In this document: positions 37,801-47,764 of the stretch, in pieces
Numbering within the stretch: position 1 is the first letter of the stretch
How the letters are laid out: each line of letters opens with the position of its first letter
The notes under the pieces: generated by a model
Databases searched by the model: none
The model's input: the letters and a program-made list of their open reading frames with translations, nothing else
What the model was told of the DNA's origin: nothing
Program-made: the position numbers and the translations under genes
Assembly (NCBI GenBank): GCA_027627225.1
Contig: CM051024.1
Location: 80,029,204-80,093,203, forward strand
DNA length: 64,000 bases
Source of the DNA: Congeria kusceri
Taxonomy: Eukaryota > Mollusca > Bivalvia > Myida > Dreissenidae
Direction of reading: 5' to 3'

Positions 37801-38284
37801 GAAAGAGTATCCCTTCGCCTTGTGGATGGATTCATCTATACGTTTTAAGCAATCCAACATATCTCGACTGTTCGACATGGCACGGCGCCTGGACGTAATC
37901 TGCGTGGCCGGTGGCGGCTCAGTCGCTCTTCGAACACTTCCAGCGACGTTCGAATATTTTGGCGAGCAACCATGCACCTTCAGGAACCTGTCAGAAATTC
38001 AAGCTGGATTTTCTATTTCGCGAACAACACCATTTGTTGTAGAGAACATACTTAAGCCTTGGATTGCGTGTGCCCTTTTGATCGACTGTATGGTTCCCCA
38101 CGATGGATGGAGCAAGTATTCTGATTGTGGTCGTAATGGCAATGTTTATGGTGATTGCCATAGATATGATCAGTCCATATGGAGCATAGTGCTCTACCGT
38201 GCATACGGCTATGATGTCTTCAAACGCATGCAAAGATTCGAAGGAGAATTTGTGAAACTGCCTTGGCTTCAGATAAATTTATAA
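22850..38284 (+). CDS. Type II membrane glycosyltransferase-like protein (DUF1647-like), seven exons
   Basis: The exons are 22850-22871, 30048-30107, 32398-32565, 33952-34065, 35178-35374, 36321-36425 and 37793-38284. All have AG acceptors and GT donors, the phases match at every junction, and the total is 1158 bases (385 codons plus TAA). Residues 1-20 are short and basic. Residues 21-36 (WLSFVVLAAAVLYWLM) form a signal anchor created by joining exons 2 and 3. Lumenal motifs are PVFITG (139-144), SSNH (146-149), YDLGL (176-180), GYAFKPLAIM (213-222), WMDSSIRF (233-240), QAGF (292-295) and YDQSIW (347-352). Several N-glycosylation sequons and six cysteines in the last exon fit a Golgi lumenal enzyme. 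The architecture resembles DUF1647-type families thought to adopt a GT-A fold. Donor and acceptor substrates are unknown. Exon 1 is the least certain because intron 1 is about 7 kb. Translation could instead begin at 30062. Confidence 0.8.
23697..25219. other. Intron 1, first part
   Basis: AT-rich, with no exon recognised. It contains MITE copy B, listed separately. Confidence 0.5.
24049..24382 (-). mobile_element. TTAA-flanked MITE copy B, inverted
   Basis: Starts TTAAAGGGACTATGTC and ends GACATAGTCCCTTTAA. The inside is reversed relative to copies A, C and D. The tRNA-like box B appears as its complement, GTATCGAACTCACGA, near 24237. About 170 bases shorter than copy C. Confidence 0.75.
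25220..26369 (+). mobile_element. Mariner-like DNA transposon, degenerate
   Basis: Ends match as imperfect inverted repeats of about 29 bases: CGAGGGGCGATCAATAATTA at the left, and CGAGGGGTGATCCAGAATTT read inward at the right. They enclose a broken mariner transposase. No clean TA duplication is visible at the chosen ends. The element lies in intron 1 of the host gene. Confidence 0.75.
25579..26103 (+). pseudogene. Mariner transposase remnant
   Basis: Begins with ATG at 25579 (MASSDPTG) and soon meets a stop. MSRTHAFERHRRLWEGRVSL (from 25684) is the N-terminal helix-turn-helix end. Much of the catalytic domain is then missing. LHHDKAPSYTADATN, in one frame near 25852, corresponds to the second catalytic Asp motif. 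HPAYSPNVAPMDF (about 25942-25980), in another frame, holds the third. The C-terminal ALKGTRFETFDNL and DEEWYINLF follow to TAG at 26103. Frame shifts and the deletion rule out activity. Confidence 0.85.
26470..26594. repeat. Foldback hairpin FB2
   Basis: Arms of about 50 bases from TTACACCGTCAGTAACTGAA to its near complement ending TTAGTTACTAAGTGTAA. The loop is about 20 bases with CTCGCCCTCG. Confidence 0.75.
26595..30047. other. Intron 1, second part
   Basis: No exon or known element identified. Two TGACGTCA-like motifs occur at about 26697 and 26720, next to FB2. The frame at 29552-29815 has no recognisable domain. Confidence 0.5.
30048..30107 (+). CDS. Gene exon 2
   Basis: Acceptor TATGTTACAG, donor GTAAAG. 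Encodes PGFRMAILRRNKWLSFVVL, the basic flank and first half of the membrane anchor. Confidence 0.75.
30130..30290 (+). repeat. Trinucleotide-rich tract (ACT/ACC/AAT)
   Basis: Runs of ACTACT, ACCACT and AATAATAAT just after exon 2. A related TACTACTATTACTACT tract lies at 32285-32360, just before exon 3. Confidence 0.7.
30336..31165 (+). repeat. Dispersed repeat, direct copy of the FB5-linked element
   Basis: Corresponds, inverted, to about 54755-55640. Shared stretches include AAATTGTTTGTTTTGTTGAA, CAATGACTGATATAAACGCT, CAGCATAGTGGTATGATAA and ACACAAGACACAGTAACCTG. Here it lacks the second hairpin arm seen at 55675-55709. It lies in intron 2. Confidence 0.75.
31245..32290 (+). pseudogene. 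LINE 3' fragment in intron 2
   Basis: Translates as LPTYESLAEQALLYTLKANL, then VSHRLYLFDKLIERVHNYGS and CIERMHLVYAKLC up to 31503. This is the thumb and C-terminal part of an APE-type LINE reverse transcriptase. Near 31878-31930, LTKFRIALPRVRVSAEILKV matches the next conserved segment. The tail has CCCATGGGCATATTGCCTAA, like other LINE 3' UTRs. It is 5'-truncated and interrupted, and on the same strand as the host gene. Confidence 0.7.
32398..32565 (+). CDS. Gene exon 3
   Basis: Acceptor CCAGTTTCAG, donor GTATTG, phase 1 at both ends. Encodes AAVLYWLMTDFDPIA, completing the anchor, and a stem with NET and NIS sequons. Confidence 0.75.
32640..32855 (+). repeat. Possible LINE 3' tail
   Basis: GTATACTCATGGGCATTATT followed by CCAATAAAAC echoes the 3' end of the fragment ending at 32290. 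No coding part is attached. Weakly supported. Confidence 0.3.
33050..33350 (+). repeat. 87-base minisatellite in intron 3
   Basis: AGTGCTAGAATCATA recurs at 33094, 33181 and 33268, a strict 87-base period, with partial units on each side. The period is divisible by three, so a 182-codon frame stays open on the minus strand (33407-32859). Confidence 0.8.
33952..34065 (+). CDS. Gene exon 4
   Basis: Acceptor CTTCTTGCAG, donor GTATTG, phase 1 at both ends. Encodes VQRLTPIVYSESCSGTINDS and a charged segment ending in HYIN. This is probably stem or linker. Confidence 0.7.
34066..35177. other. Intron 4
   Basis: AT-rich. No exon or recognisable element. Confidence 0.5.
35178..35374 (+). CDS. Gene exon 5
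   Basis: Acceptor TTTGCCAG, donor GTAAGG. Encodes PVFITGVSSNHLHESLDMF and KLRMIFYDLGL, the first strand and helix of a Rossmann-like nucleotide-sugar-binding region. Confidence 0.82.
35375..36320. other. Intron 5
   Basis: AT-rich. No recognised feature apart from a T-run near 35970. Confidence 0.5.
36321..36425 (+). CDS. Gene exon 6
   Basis: Acceptor TTGTTTTTAG, donor GTAAGG, phase 0 at both ends. Encodes CEYRLFPFERFPDHV and GYAFKPLAIM, matching the family segment before the acidic metal-site region. Confidence 0.82.
36655..37680 (+). repeat. Diverged tandem repeat in intron 6 (GGGGAGCATATAGTCACCGC family)
   Basis: Starts with AATGGGGAGCATATAGTCAC and CGTCCGTCCG. TTATCATGGAGTTATTGCCC-like blocks then recur at about 37046, 37166, 37313, 37480 and 37622, with spacing of 120-167 bases. 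Each is followed by TTTTCATTTTCGCNCT-like text. I recognise this opening as a common molluscan repeat. Confidence 0.65.
37793..38284 (+). CDS. Gene exon 7 (catalytic-like domain)
   Basis: Acceptor TTACCACTTCAG. Encodes WMDSSIRF, a possible metal/nucleotide-sugar acidic site, then QAGFSISR, HDGWSKYSDCG and CHRYDQSIWSIVLYRAYGYD. Ends at TAA 38282-38284. A deleted paralogue of this exon lies at 50725-50897. Confidence 0.87.
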   Translation: MVLKEYPFALWMDSSIRFKQSNISRLFDMARRLDVICVAGGGSVALRTLPATFEYFGEQPCTFRNLSEIQAGFSISRTTPFVVENILKPWIACALLIDCMVPHDGWSKYSDCGRNGNVYGDCHRYDQSIWSIVLYRAYGYDVFKRMQRFEGEFVKLPWLQINL

Positions 38285-38641
38285 ATAATTAGGATTAAAA
38301 CCAAAACCAAGTATCTGGATAGATAAGTTTTCTATATATACTCGGTTTTGGCTTTTAATATTATGCCAAAATTCAATAATCCATTATTTATGCAAACTAG
38401 TTGTTATTAAAGTGCTAAAATAGTTTTGATAAACTCAATCAAAGAATGACTGTATTACAATCCAAACCAATTGAGTCTACCATTCTCGTGTATAATTGTT
38501 TATTCAGATGTGAAAACGTGTCATGCAGTCATTTTTGACATACCATTATACGGATTTTAGACAGACAAACAGCTGTCTGATATATTTTGCTAAATCATTC
38601 ATCTATGTTACTGAATGTTTAGTTGTAGTCATTTTACTTCA

Positions 38642-38647
38642 AATAAA
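38642..38647 (+). terminator. Candidate polyadenylation signal of the host gene
   Basis: AATAAA about 360 bases after the stop codon. Another lies at 38783. Either could be used; this is positional evidence only. Confidence 0.4.
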
Positions 38648-38849
38648 ATCACCTCATATATTACAAATATACAAATATATTTAAATATTTACATCAACTC
38701 TCACTTTGTTACTGTTATGGCGTCGCCAATAGAAAAATAAATCACCCACACTAAAACATTTTCATGATTTTCCATTATATGTAATAAAACATAATTTACT
38801 GTCTAGAGACTTTTGGAAATGACAATACAGATATTAACATGGACATCAC

Positions 38850-39030
38850 AGGTCGGAGTGTTGTAATGGATATAGTGTCCGCCTTGCGGTCGGGAGGTCG
38901 TGAGTTCGATCCCTACTCAAGGAGCGTTCAAAGGATCTTTCGCAAACAGCACCAAGTACAAATACTGGTTCTACCCAGGAAACAGACCCGAACGTGTCTT
39001 GATAAGCCTACGGCCGTTGAGCTTAAATAG
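38850..39030 (+). mobile_element. tRNA-derived SINE
   Basis: Box A-like TGTAATGGATATAGTGTCC and box B-like GTCGTGAGTTCGATCCC are spaced as in a tRNA. A core with CAAGTACAAATACTGGTTCT and ACCCAGGAAACAGACC, then GATAAGCCTACGGCCG, follows. This tRNA head plus core is typical of old molluscan SINEs. It sits downstream of the host gene in the same orientation. Confidence 0.75.
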
Positions 39031-39221
39031 TAATAACATGAAGTAACAGGGACATCCATACACTCATGCAAGGAAATCGCATCTTAAAAAATAGACATGG
39101 TGATTAATTTCTGGAATTTTACGAAGGTCAAAACTTTATGTTTTGAATTGGTGCATCACATCAGAAAATGGCACTTGTACCACTATTTCGACCAAGAAAT
39201 TAAAGTAATCGAATATAAATA

Positions 39222-39345
39222 GCATAGGCAGTTGAGGGGTATAGTAAATATTGCACCCCGAGGAGAATGGTGCCAGAAGCCTGGGTTGACATCACTCTTC
39301 GAAGGGGGGGGGCAATGTTTACTATACCCTTCAAAATGCCTGTGA
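39222..39345. repeat. Foldback hairpin FB3
   Basis: Arms AGGCAGTTGAGGGGTATAGT and its near complement ACTATACCCTTCAAAATGCC around a 45-base centre. Confidence 0.72.
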
Positions 39346-39490
39346 TATTTATTTTATTGTACCGAACAAAAATATTATAATTCAAAGAACACACTAGTCT
39401 TACATTGTAAACTAAAGTTTATTGTTGGAAAATCAAACGCTCGTCGACATTTAATTTTTTTTAATACATTTTAATAAGCGCCTACTGATC
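39346..39490 (+). repeat. Shared flank of foldback elements, copy 1
   Basis: TTTATTTTATTGTACCGAAC and GTAAACTAAAGTTTAT, then TAAGCGCCTACTGATCAT, match 55901-56050 in order. A related segment, TATTTCATTATACCGAACAA, also follows FB4. Confidence 0.75.
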
Positions 39491-39535
39491 ATTAGCTTAT
39501 AATACGGATTTCTCAGGGGGTATATTAGATAATTA

Positions 39536-39665
39536 ACCCATGGCTGAGAGGCTGATATGAAATAATATCAACCCGAGAAATGTTATATCAACCGAGGCGG
39601 TAGCCGACGTTGATATGACTTTTCAAGGGTTGATGTTATTTCATATCACCCTCTCAGCCATGTGT
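39536..39665. repeat. Foldback hairpin FB4
   Basis: Arms of about 57 bases from ACCCATGGCTGAGAGGCTGA to its near complement ending TCTCAGCCATGTGT. The short centre is CGAGGCGGTAGCCG. Confidence 0.8.
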
Positions 39666-40590
39666 TATTTATTTCATTATACCGAACAATCCTTAAAACA
39701 CCTTGAAATTATAAGCTTCGTGATTTTTCCCCCTTACTTAAATGTAGACTACAGTAACTTGACATTACCATTTTACAATACAATAATTATATAGTTAAAA
39801 CAGTAAATCAGCCTTCCGTACTATCCAATGCTTCGCAGACATGACCTTAATTTGTACTGGCATACTATTGAGTGTGTACAGCTATATTTTGACGTGTCAA
39901 TTTTTAAGATAGCGTGAGCGATATGAAGTTTATACAGCGCGTTAGTTTAAATCGGTTATAAACATGGCGAAATACGGACGAACGTTAGATCGCGTGATTC
40001 AAACAGGAATAATACACAGTTGATTGAAAGTGTTTACTGGATATAAGATCACATAACATATCAATGTGTGGCATAATCTGCAAACAAAATGAGCAGTGAC
40101 GACACAAACCAGCTTTCAATGGACTAATAATATTACATAGGATTGTGTTGAGTCGTGTTTAAACACAGAATTAAAGAAACCATGCATCGGTGATGTCTAA
40201 GCCTAAAATTATTTGGGAGGCCAAAATTGATAATCGGATAAAGGTTTGGGGACAAAATACGAATTTAAAGATACGTTCTGACCAGTCATGGCGATTCGAA
40301 AACATATCGCGTTTCTGATAATCACGGTCCACATGAAAAATAATTAAATTGAAATAGAAAAGGTTAAGCTTTGTAGATACAAAAAGGAATTGAAAATGCT
40401 TGTAGCTGGTTATTAATTGTAAAACGACGTCAGCACTTTGGAGCAGTTTGGAGGTAAAAGTTGCATAGTCGTCAAAAAAACAACGCTGTTCTATTACTAG
40501 CTCCGCGCGAAGGTGATATCAAAAAATATTACCCTGTGGTATAACTGTTGGTCTATGGAAAAAAACACAGAGAGGTCACCTGAGGTGTAA
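39666..40590. other. Downstream flank of FB4, no assigned gene
   Basis: A short frame, ATGGCGAAATACGGACGAAC (39964), opens 19 codons (MAKYGRTLDRVIQTGIIHS). It could be a first exon or part of the repeat; I cannot tell. The rest is AT-rich. Confidence 0.35.
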
Positions 40591-40690
40591 TAATAAAAAG
40601 TATATCCCGCTCGGTGTATATTGCATTCCAACGCCATGACATATTAAAATTATACAGTGATGGGTATAGGGGATTTTAAAATATTAAAAC
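40590..40690 (+). repeat. Dispersed repeat shared with 56140-56235
   Basis: CCCGCTCGGTGTATATTGCA and CCAACGCCATGACATATTAA match CCCGCCCGGTGTATAGTACT and CCAACGACATGGCATATTAA in the same order. Confidence 0.65.
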
Positions 40691-41279
40691 GAAATGAGGT
40701 ATAATAATATATTTGATAGTAACCACAGCGTCTCAATCGTTAACTTATTTAATACATTTTAGTTAGTTACTTTATCAAACCAAAGTGCTCAGTACAAACT
40801 TTTGCAGTGATGCATTGTAAAGAAACTCATAATTATGTCTGATTGTCTGATAGTGCTGTTAGTGGCAAAAGTTTCAGTTGTGAATACATAGCTGTTGATG
40901 TCAATGACAGACATGCATTGTCGGTTATAATTGTACTAATTTAAATCTGCAAAGGCAATTGGAATGACTGTGTAGAAATGCATTTGACTTATATTACAAA
41001 GCTGACGATAAATGCATATCAAAACTTTGAATAACTAAAAGAAACCATAGCGTCTATTATTCATACAAACATGCATGTTTTTATGAAAGGGGAACTCTTT
41101 TTTAAACCACCGGCACCAAAGGCGAAATTAGATAATACGATAATGACAAACAACGATGATTCTGCCAAAAGATAAACTGTCTTAAGTGTCAAAATGATAT
41201 CAATAGACGATCTCAAAAAAATACTGAGAACTTTTATAGACACACGAAATTTGGATGATAATTATTGTCCACATTTTGC
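40691..41279. other. No recognised feature
   Basis: AT-rich, with short open frames only. Confidence 0.5.
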
Positions 41280-41500
41280 GTTTCTATGAAATTATACACA
41301 GCGACAATTATCGCCATCATCTCCAATCGCCGCTGTGTAGCACACAGCGATAATTATCGTCCAAATCTCGCTGCGTCGCATCCTCGCGGTCTGGCAAGCA
41401 ACGATAATTGTCGCCCAAATCTCGCTTCGTCGCATCTTTGCCTCTGGCTTTACGCACGAGACATTGTTGCATTCCGCACCGTCATTATTTTATATCGCTC
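41280..41500 (+). repeat. Left inverted array around a LINE (CGATAATTATCG repeats)
   Basis: Diverged units containing CAGCGATAATTATCGTCCAA, ATCTCGCTGCGTCGCATC and CGCGGTCTGGCA, about 55-60 bases each. The palindrome CGATAATTATCG is at 41348-41359. The array is the reverse complement of 45360-45640. Confidence 0.75.
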
Positions 41501-41649
41501 TTAGGCCTTGACACAGTGCAGACGTGTTTTTGAATTCTCAAAATAATAAGCGTTTTATGTGAATAAAACCTGGAATTTAACTCTGATTTTGATCAGTTGT
41601 GTGTGATAATTTTCAATATTTCACATAATTTCGAGGTTATTATTCAGCC

Positions 41650-44600
41650 AGTGAAAACGTGGGATTTTATTATCAGGACAAGGTTGATGTTAAGCAGCGG
41701 GTCCGCGCAAAGCAAGATGTTACTTCAATCCGGGTTGCAGACCAGTTTCCAAAAGAGATCCAGGAAAGGCGCAGAAAACACATTACATTTATGAACAAGT
41801 GTCGCAGTGAAGGTAGATTTGTAAACCTTAACTATGCTAAGCTTTATGTTGACAATCAAGTATACACCGCTGACACTGTTCCGATTGTTGAGCGGTCAGC
41901 CGACGAGCCAATGAGAACGAGTGATGCTGCGGCCCGACCTTAGGAAACAGAGCAGAGACGGCTACGTGTATTGCAGTGGAATGTGCAGGGCCTGGCGAAT
42001 AAACATTCTGACTCTGAATTTCTAAATCGTATTTCCGATTTTGATATTTTAGTGTTCTGTGAAACATGGACTAATAACCATTCAATAGTTAACATTAACA
42101 ATTTTGATAATTTGCACTGTCCAAGACCTAAACGTTTTAGTGGTGGAATTATTGTATACTGCAAATGCTTTCTAAGAAATTATATTGAGATTGTAGAAAT
42201 CAATCCGAATGGATTATTATGGTTTAAATTGAGTAAGTCGCTGACAGGAACAGATAGGGATATATTCTTTTGTTGCAGCTATAGCCCGCCAGAAGACTCT
42301 ACTGTATATACAAGTGTTTCTTCGCCTTTATATAACTTTGACTTTTGTGAACAAATTAATTCAGATATTAGAAAGTATTGTACCATTAATAATATTGTTT
42401 TAATAGGTGATTTAAACAGTAGGGTGGGCCTTACATCAGATTTAATAGGAGATATTAATTTAGGTAGATTTATTGAACTCCCCGAGTATGATTCGTCTTA
42501 TGAATTACCAAAACGTCTCAGCTTTCATAACAGTGTCAACGGTTTTGGTAGTAAGCTATTACATTGTTTTAAGGATAATTCTATTATTATTGCTAAGGCA
42601 GACTTGACAATGGCAAATACACCTATCATAATCCGACTGGTTAAGGTTCAAGCGTTGTTGATTATGTTATTACAAATACCAAAATATTTAGTAAAATGAC
42701 GTCATTTGTTGTTCATGATATAACAGAATTCTCTGACCATTGTCCGGTTGAATTTACAATGAATTTAGATGGCTGTATTGCTGTTATTAACGATACTGCA
42801 TATATTGAACAAGTCATGTGGGGCTCCCATAACCCAGATACATTTGCCAACCTTTTAGAAAACAATAGAACTATGCTTGATAGAATTCAAAATGAACTGC
42901 TTTCAGGTAAACTTGATATAAATACATGTATTGAATCATTGTCTAAGGTGCTTTTTGATATCTCGTTTTTGATACATGGTAAGGTTTTAAATAAATATTA
43001 TTCAACTAAAATTAAAAAATCACCATGGTTTAGTGATGCATGGAGATCATCTAAAAATAGATTCTTAACTGCCAAACGAACTTTTAAAATTAATCCTACA
43101 GAAAATAATAAAACTGCTTTTTTACACAGAAGATTTATAATAACGAAAACAATAAACTGTCTAACATGTATAAACAAAATTCTAAGAATTTTTGGAAGTA
43201 TATTAAAAAATTTAGTAAGAAAACTAGTGTGAATCCAACAGATGTTTCATGTTTAAAAATATTTCAAACTTTGTTAATGTTTCGGCTATTCATACTGAAA
43301 GTGTTAATGAGATTGATATAAATATTGATGAGTTAGATACGGATTTTTCAATAGATGAAGTGGAAAAAGGAATATCATTGCTTAAAAGAAATAAAAGTTG
43401 CGATCATGATGGCAACGTCTGTGATTTTATCATAGATGCGAAACATTTTATTGCAACATATCTTGTTGTAATTTACAACTACATTTTTAATAATGGCAGT
43501 TATCCAGATGCTTGGTCCAAGGGTGTACTTGTACCTATTCATAAAAAGGGATATACCAAAGATCCCTCTAATTATAGGGGCATCACTTTGATCAATATGT
43601 AAGCAAAATTATTTTCACTATTACTTAGAAACCGCATAAACAGATGATGTGAAAATAACAATAAATTTAATGATTCTCAATGTGGGTTCAGAGATAAAGC
43701 ATAGTACAACTGAATGCATTTTCATTTTGCATTTGATCATCCAGAAAGTTCTAGCGACTAATAACAAATTATTTTGTGCATTTATTGACTTTGAAAAGGC
43801 TTTCGATACTCTAAATCATGATGTTATATGGGTAAAACTTGTAAAATACGGATTGAATTGTAAAATCATAAATCATAAAAATATGATAAAGTATATTTAT
43901 CAAATATTAAATCTTGTGTCCGATTTACTTCTGACATGTGTTATTCAGAATTATTTGACATATCACTGGGTTTGAAACAGGGTGAGCCCCTCTCGTTCCG
44001 TTTTAGTTATACTTTTTATTGACGACATTACTGATTATATTGATGTTATAAGTTTATCGGACCGAGATATTGAACAGTTATCATTTTATCTTCTGTTATT
44101 TGCTGATGACATAGCGCTTTTTACAACTAATCCGATAAGTCTTCAGGCACAACTTAACAGCATATCGCAATACTCGACATGTGGTTTAAAAATTAATGTT
44201 AACAAAACTAGGATTTGTATATTTGAAAAACGTAGGAGTCGCCATACTTACCAGTGGGTTATAAATCAGCAACCTTTCGAAATTGTTGACAGCTTTTGCT
44301 ACTTGGGTATTATGTTTTATTACACTGGAAATATGCGATATGCCGTGAAAGCTCTGTCTGATCAAGCCCTTAAAGGATACCATATTCTTCTTTGCCTATT
44401 TAATAATGTCAAAATAGATATTAAGACTAAATTACACTTATTCGATTGTATGATTTTACCTATTATTTTATACGGTTCAGAAATATGGGGAATATATAAC
44501 TTTGAAGAAATTGATGCTTTACATTATAAATGTCTTACAATTTTTATTGGTGTAAAACAGTCAACCCCCAATATGGCCGAATTAGGAGAAACTGGCACAT

Positions 44601-45175
44601 ATCCGTTATCGGTATTGTGCAAGGAAAGATCTCTGAAATATTACATAGAATTAATGAAATAATCTTAATGTTAACATCAATACTTTTGCTATTCTTAGAC
44701 AACGGACTTGTGACCAATATTAACAAACATGGTTAAAATCCAATATGCCTAAATTATTCTATTATTGCAAATTTAAAAGTGATTTTGAATACGAACACTA
44801 TTTAGACTATGTATCGCATGCTTAATCTAGAATATCTCTAACACGATTACGTCTGAGCTCACATAACTTACACATTGAAACTGCCAGGTATACAAATACA
44901 GAAAGGAATAATAGCGTGTGTAGATTGTGTTCAAAAAATGTTGTTTAATCAGAACACCATTTTTATAATGCTGTAATGTTGTTATAATGCAGTGCTTTTA
45001 CGTCATGAATTGCTCCCTGTCTGAATGTATTTACTATATTATGATATGCTCTGTTGTATTGTATTGCATAACATTGTATTTATATATGTATCCTTGTGTG
45101 TCATGGCCATAATGTTTATGTAAATTGTAAAAATGGCCTAAGGCAATGCTTTTGCCAATAAACGAACGAATTATT
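41650..45175 (+). pseudogene. APE-type LINE, 5'-truncated and degenerate (ORF1 end plus ORF2)
   Basis: ORF1 C-terminal part at about 41659-41943: VADQFPKEIQERRRKHITFM and NLNYAKLYVDNQVY, resembling L1-type ORF1 C-terminal domains. ORF2 endonuclease from 41971: LQWNVQGLANKHS, FCETW, GGIIVY, LIGDLNSRVG. After frame breaks near 42620 come VVDYVIT and EFSDHCPV, the endonuclease end. Reverse transcriptase: VLVPIHKKGYTKDPSNYRGI (43525-43584), stop at 43600, then CAFIDFEKAFDTLNHDV (motif A), GLKQGEPLS, LLLFADDIALF (motif C, about 44092-44124) and GLKINVNKT. C-terminal: LYGSEIWGIYN and a cysteine-rich tail near 44920. The 3' end has GCCTAAGGCAATGCTTTTGC and AATAAACGAACG near 45160. Many stops and shifts are present. 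The clade is not assigned. Confidence 0.87.
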
Positions 45176-45359
45176 TTATACCCGCGCACCTTAAGACGGT
45201 GTCAGAGCAAAAAATTCATAGACACCGACGAAGAAACTGTCATTCATATTTTTCATATTATTTCAATTGCAACGGCGGGAAATTGTAACCAGTGTAAATA
45301 CCAAACTCTACCCGTACACTTTATCAAGGAAATTTCATCCTTCCAACAGTTAATCACGG

Positions 45360-45640
45360 GGCAAAGATGCGACGATGCGACGATAAGACGATGCGACAGT
45401 GCGACATTTGGGCCATAATTATCGCTGCGTACAAGACCGCGACGACGCGGAGATGCGAAAATGCGATATTTAGGCGATAATTATCGCTTTATATCAGACC
45501 GCGAACATACGAGGATGCAAAAACGCGAAACTTGGACGATAATTATAGTCAAAATTTCTTGTATTGACGTTTTCAAAGTGCGAGATCTGCAGAATATAAA
45601 AATTAAAACGTCGCATTATCGCATCGTCGCCGTCTTGTAC
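45360..45640 (-). repeat. Right inverted array around the LINE (CGATAATTATCG repeats)
   Basis: Reverse complement of the 41280-41500 units: GCGATATTTAGGCGATAATT, ATCGCTTTATATCAGACCGC, and stacked GATGCGACGATGCGACGAT near 45365. CGATAATTATCG is at 45475-45486. At least three units, more diverged than the left array. Confidence 0.75.
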
Positions 45641-45750
45641 AGAGCGAAATTTTCACTGACGAAATCAGGGTCCGTTAATTTCTATTCGCAGTGTTTACAG
45701 TAGAACGCTAAGAAGAAAGTAACTCCTACACAAATAGCACAATTATATGC

Positions 45751-46330
45751 TCAAGAGTTGTTCTGCTATTTTGCTAGAGTTGTTCTGCTATTCTGCTGGA
45801 GCTATTATTCTATTCTGCAGTTGTTATTCTGTTATTTCTGCTGTTCTGTTGCAGTTGTTTTAATGTTATGAACTGCAGTTCAGCCGAAGTTGTTCTTTCA
45901 ACAGACTTAAATGACTTATTTAAGCAATAATGGTAATATTTGTGTCGAGTTATAGGTTTTATTTGATATACAGATGCAATGCATAATTAACAAAAATCAT
46001 ACAGTATTTTGTCTTTTAATGGGGTTGCGCTATTCAGCTATTCTGCTATTCTACTGGAGTTGTTCTGCTATTCAACTGGAGTTGTTCTCCTATTCTGCTT
46101 GAGTTGTTCTGCTATTCTGCTGTAGTTGTTCTGCTAGTCTGCTGTTCTGCTGGCGTTTTTCTGCTATTCTGCTATTCAACAGGAGTTTTCTGCTATTCTG
46201 CTGCAGTAGTTCTGCTATTCTGCTGGAGTAATTTTGCTATTCTGCTGGAGTTGTTCTGCTAGTCTCCCATTCTGCTGGCGTTTTTCTGCTATTCTGCTAT
46301 TCTGCTGGAGTTGTTCTGCTATTCTGCTAA
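45751..46330 (+). repeat. Minisatellite of TTGTTCTGCTATTCTGCTGG units
   Basis: About 23-base units in two blocks, 45751-45890 and 46031-46330, separated by unrelated sequence. The second block has variants with GGCGTTTTTC and CAACAGGAGTT. Confidence 0.85.
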
Positions 46331-47764
46331 TATCTAACAGACTGTGAAGTCACAGTTTATTAACAAACATACATATATATGGGTGTAGTCGCTTAACAAG
46401 GTGTTTTGTAAAAAAAAATTACAAGGTATGTACAGAAATTAGTTAGTAACTATTAGTAACTTGAGGTTGCCCGCAACGATGGCGAAATCTCTGTTTGGCT
46501 TTGGCTTTGGTTTTTGTTTCTAAACAGTATGTCTGTAGTCGACGTGATATTATATATGTAATAACTATGCGTATGCTTGTCGTTAAACATCAAACGTCTA
46601 ACATTAAGCAAAGTCTCGCCTATTACTTCCGGTTACCGCTTCCAGTACCAAGCTTTTAACCACACTTCCCATAACCAATTCATGTACCACGTTTCGACCC
46701 TTATGTCTTGTTCTACTGCTTCCACGTCCCGGCCTTTACTACTTATGACGATTGGGCTTGGTCTGCAGTCCTATGACGATTAAGTTGCGTCAACGTCGTA
46801 TAACGTTACCCTCGATATGTGGCCCTTGTTCCTGTAACACAATTACATCAAATCGACCCCAATCCCCCCTCCTCAGCGATTTAATAATACAATAACTCTC
46901 ATTTTTTTCTAGCATGTATGCAGGGCAATTAGTCCATTTTTGCGTTGCAGTAGTTTGAGGCTAATTAGGTTGAGTGTGAAATGCAGCTTTTTACAGAGAC
47001 GTAGTGATTTATATATTTCTGCGGCAATTTTACTATTGTATATATAAACACAATCCATGAGTAGAATATTGGTCATGACTTTCGTACATGCCGATATAAA
47101 AATTAGTTAATCCATTATGTTTAAATGAATGAATAATTATCAGTCGCAATAACATTGAGGTGTGACAGAATACAGGCGTGTCCTTAAGGAGCATACCGCC
47201 ATTCATAATATAGAATAGTCAGTGTTAGCAATTTTAGTTTTCGTTATGGTACCACATATCCGAATAGAGCACACATTATATGGCAGCGAAATTTACCAGA
47301 TGGTTAGTTATATGAACGACTATTTAATAATATAGAAAAAGAGCGTATGTGTAACATGTGAGGGTGTTCCCAAGTATTGTACTAGAATATTATTTAGCGT
47401 CTTTCGGATTTCTTATATTGTACACACAAAAAAACTTAATTTATATGTAATTCAAGTAATAAAACGTATAATTCAAAGCCTTTGCTTAGTACGTATTTTT
47501 TAATTTCAACACACAATTCATTCTATTTTAGTTGTATACATGAAAGGGATGCCTACGAGTAGTCCAAAATCTGTAACAGTTACATCATTTCTACAAAAGT
47601 ATTTTGAATGATCAAGTTCAAAATATAATTTGGAACAATGCTAGATTTTCTACACATAATTTATAATGCAAACATAAAACAAACATCAACGAGTCGCATA
47701 AAATGGAGAATCTACAAATCTAGAGCATCATAAATGTGTATAAGAAGTATGGAGTCGATGGAGG
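46331..47764. other. No recognised gene
   Basis: AT-rich. AAATCGACCCCAATCCCCCC at 46851 resembles the end motif of the element at 16972-21548, without other support. Confidence 0.5.

Noticed and set aside
37991..38233. 80-codon minus frame
   Set aside because: Shadow of the last host-gene exon.
38850..38925. Functional tRNA gene
   Set aside because: The tRNA-like head is followed by a SINE core, and the cloverleaf is incomplete.
41280..45640. CRISPR array
   Set aside because: Eukaryotic context, diverged abutting units in inverted pairs, and no unique spacers of constant length.
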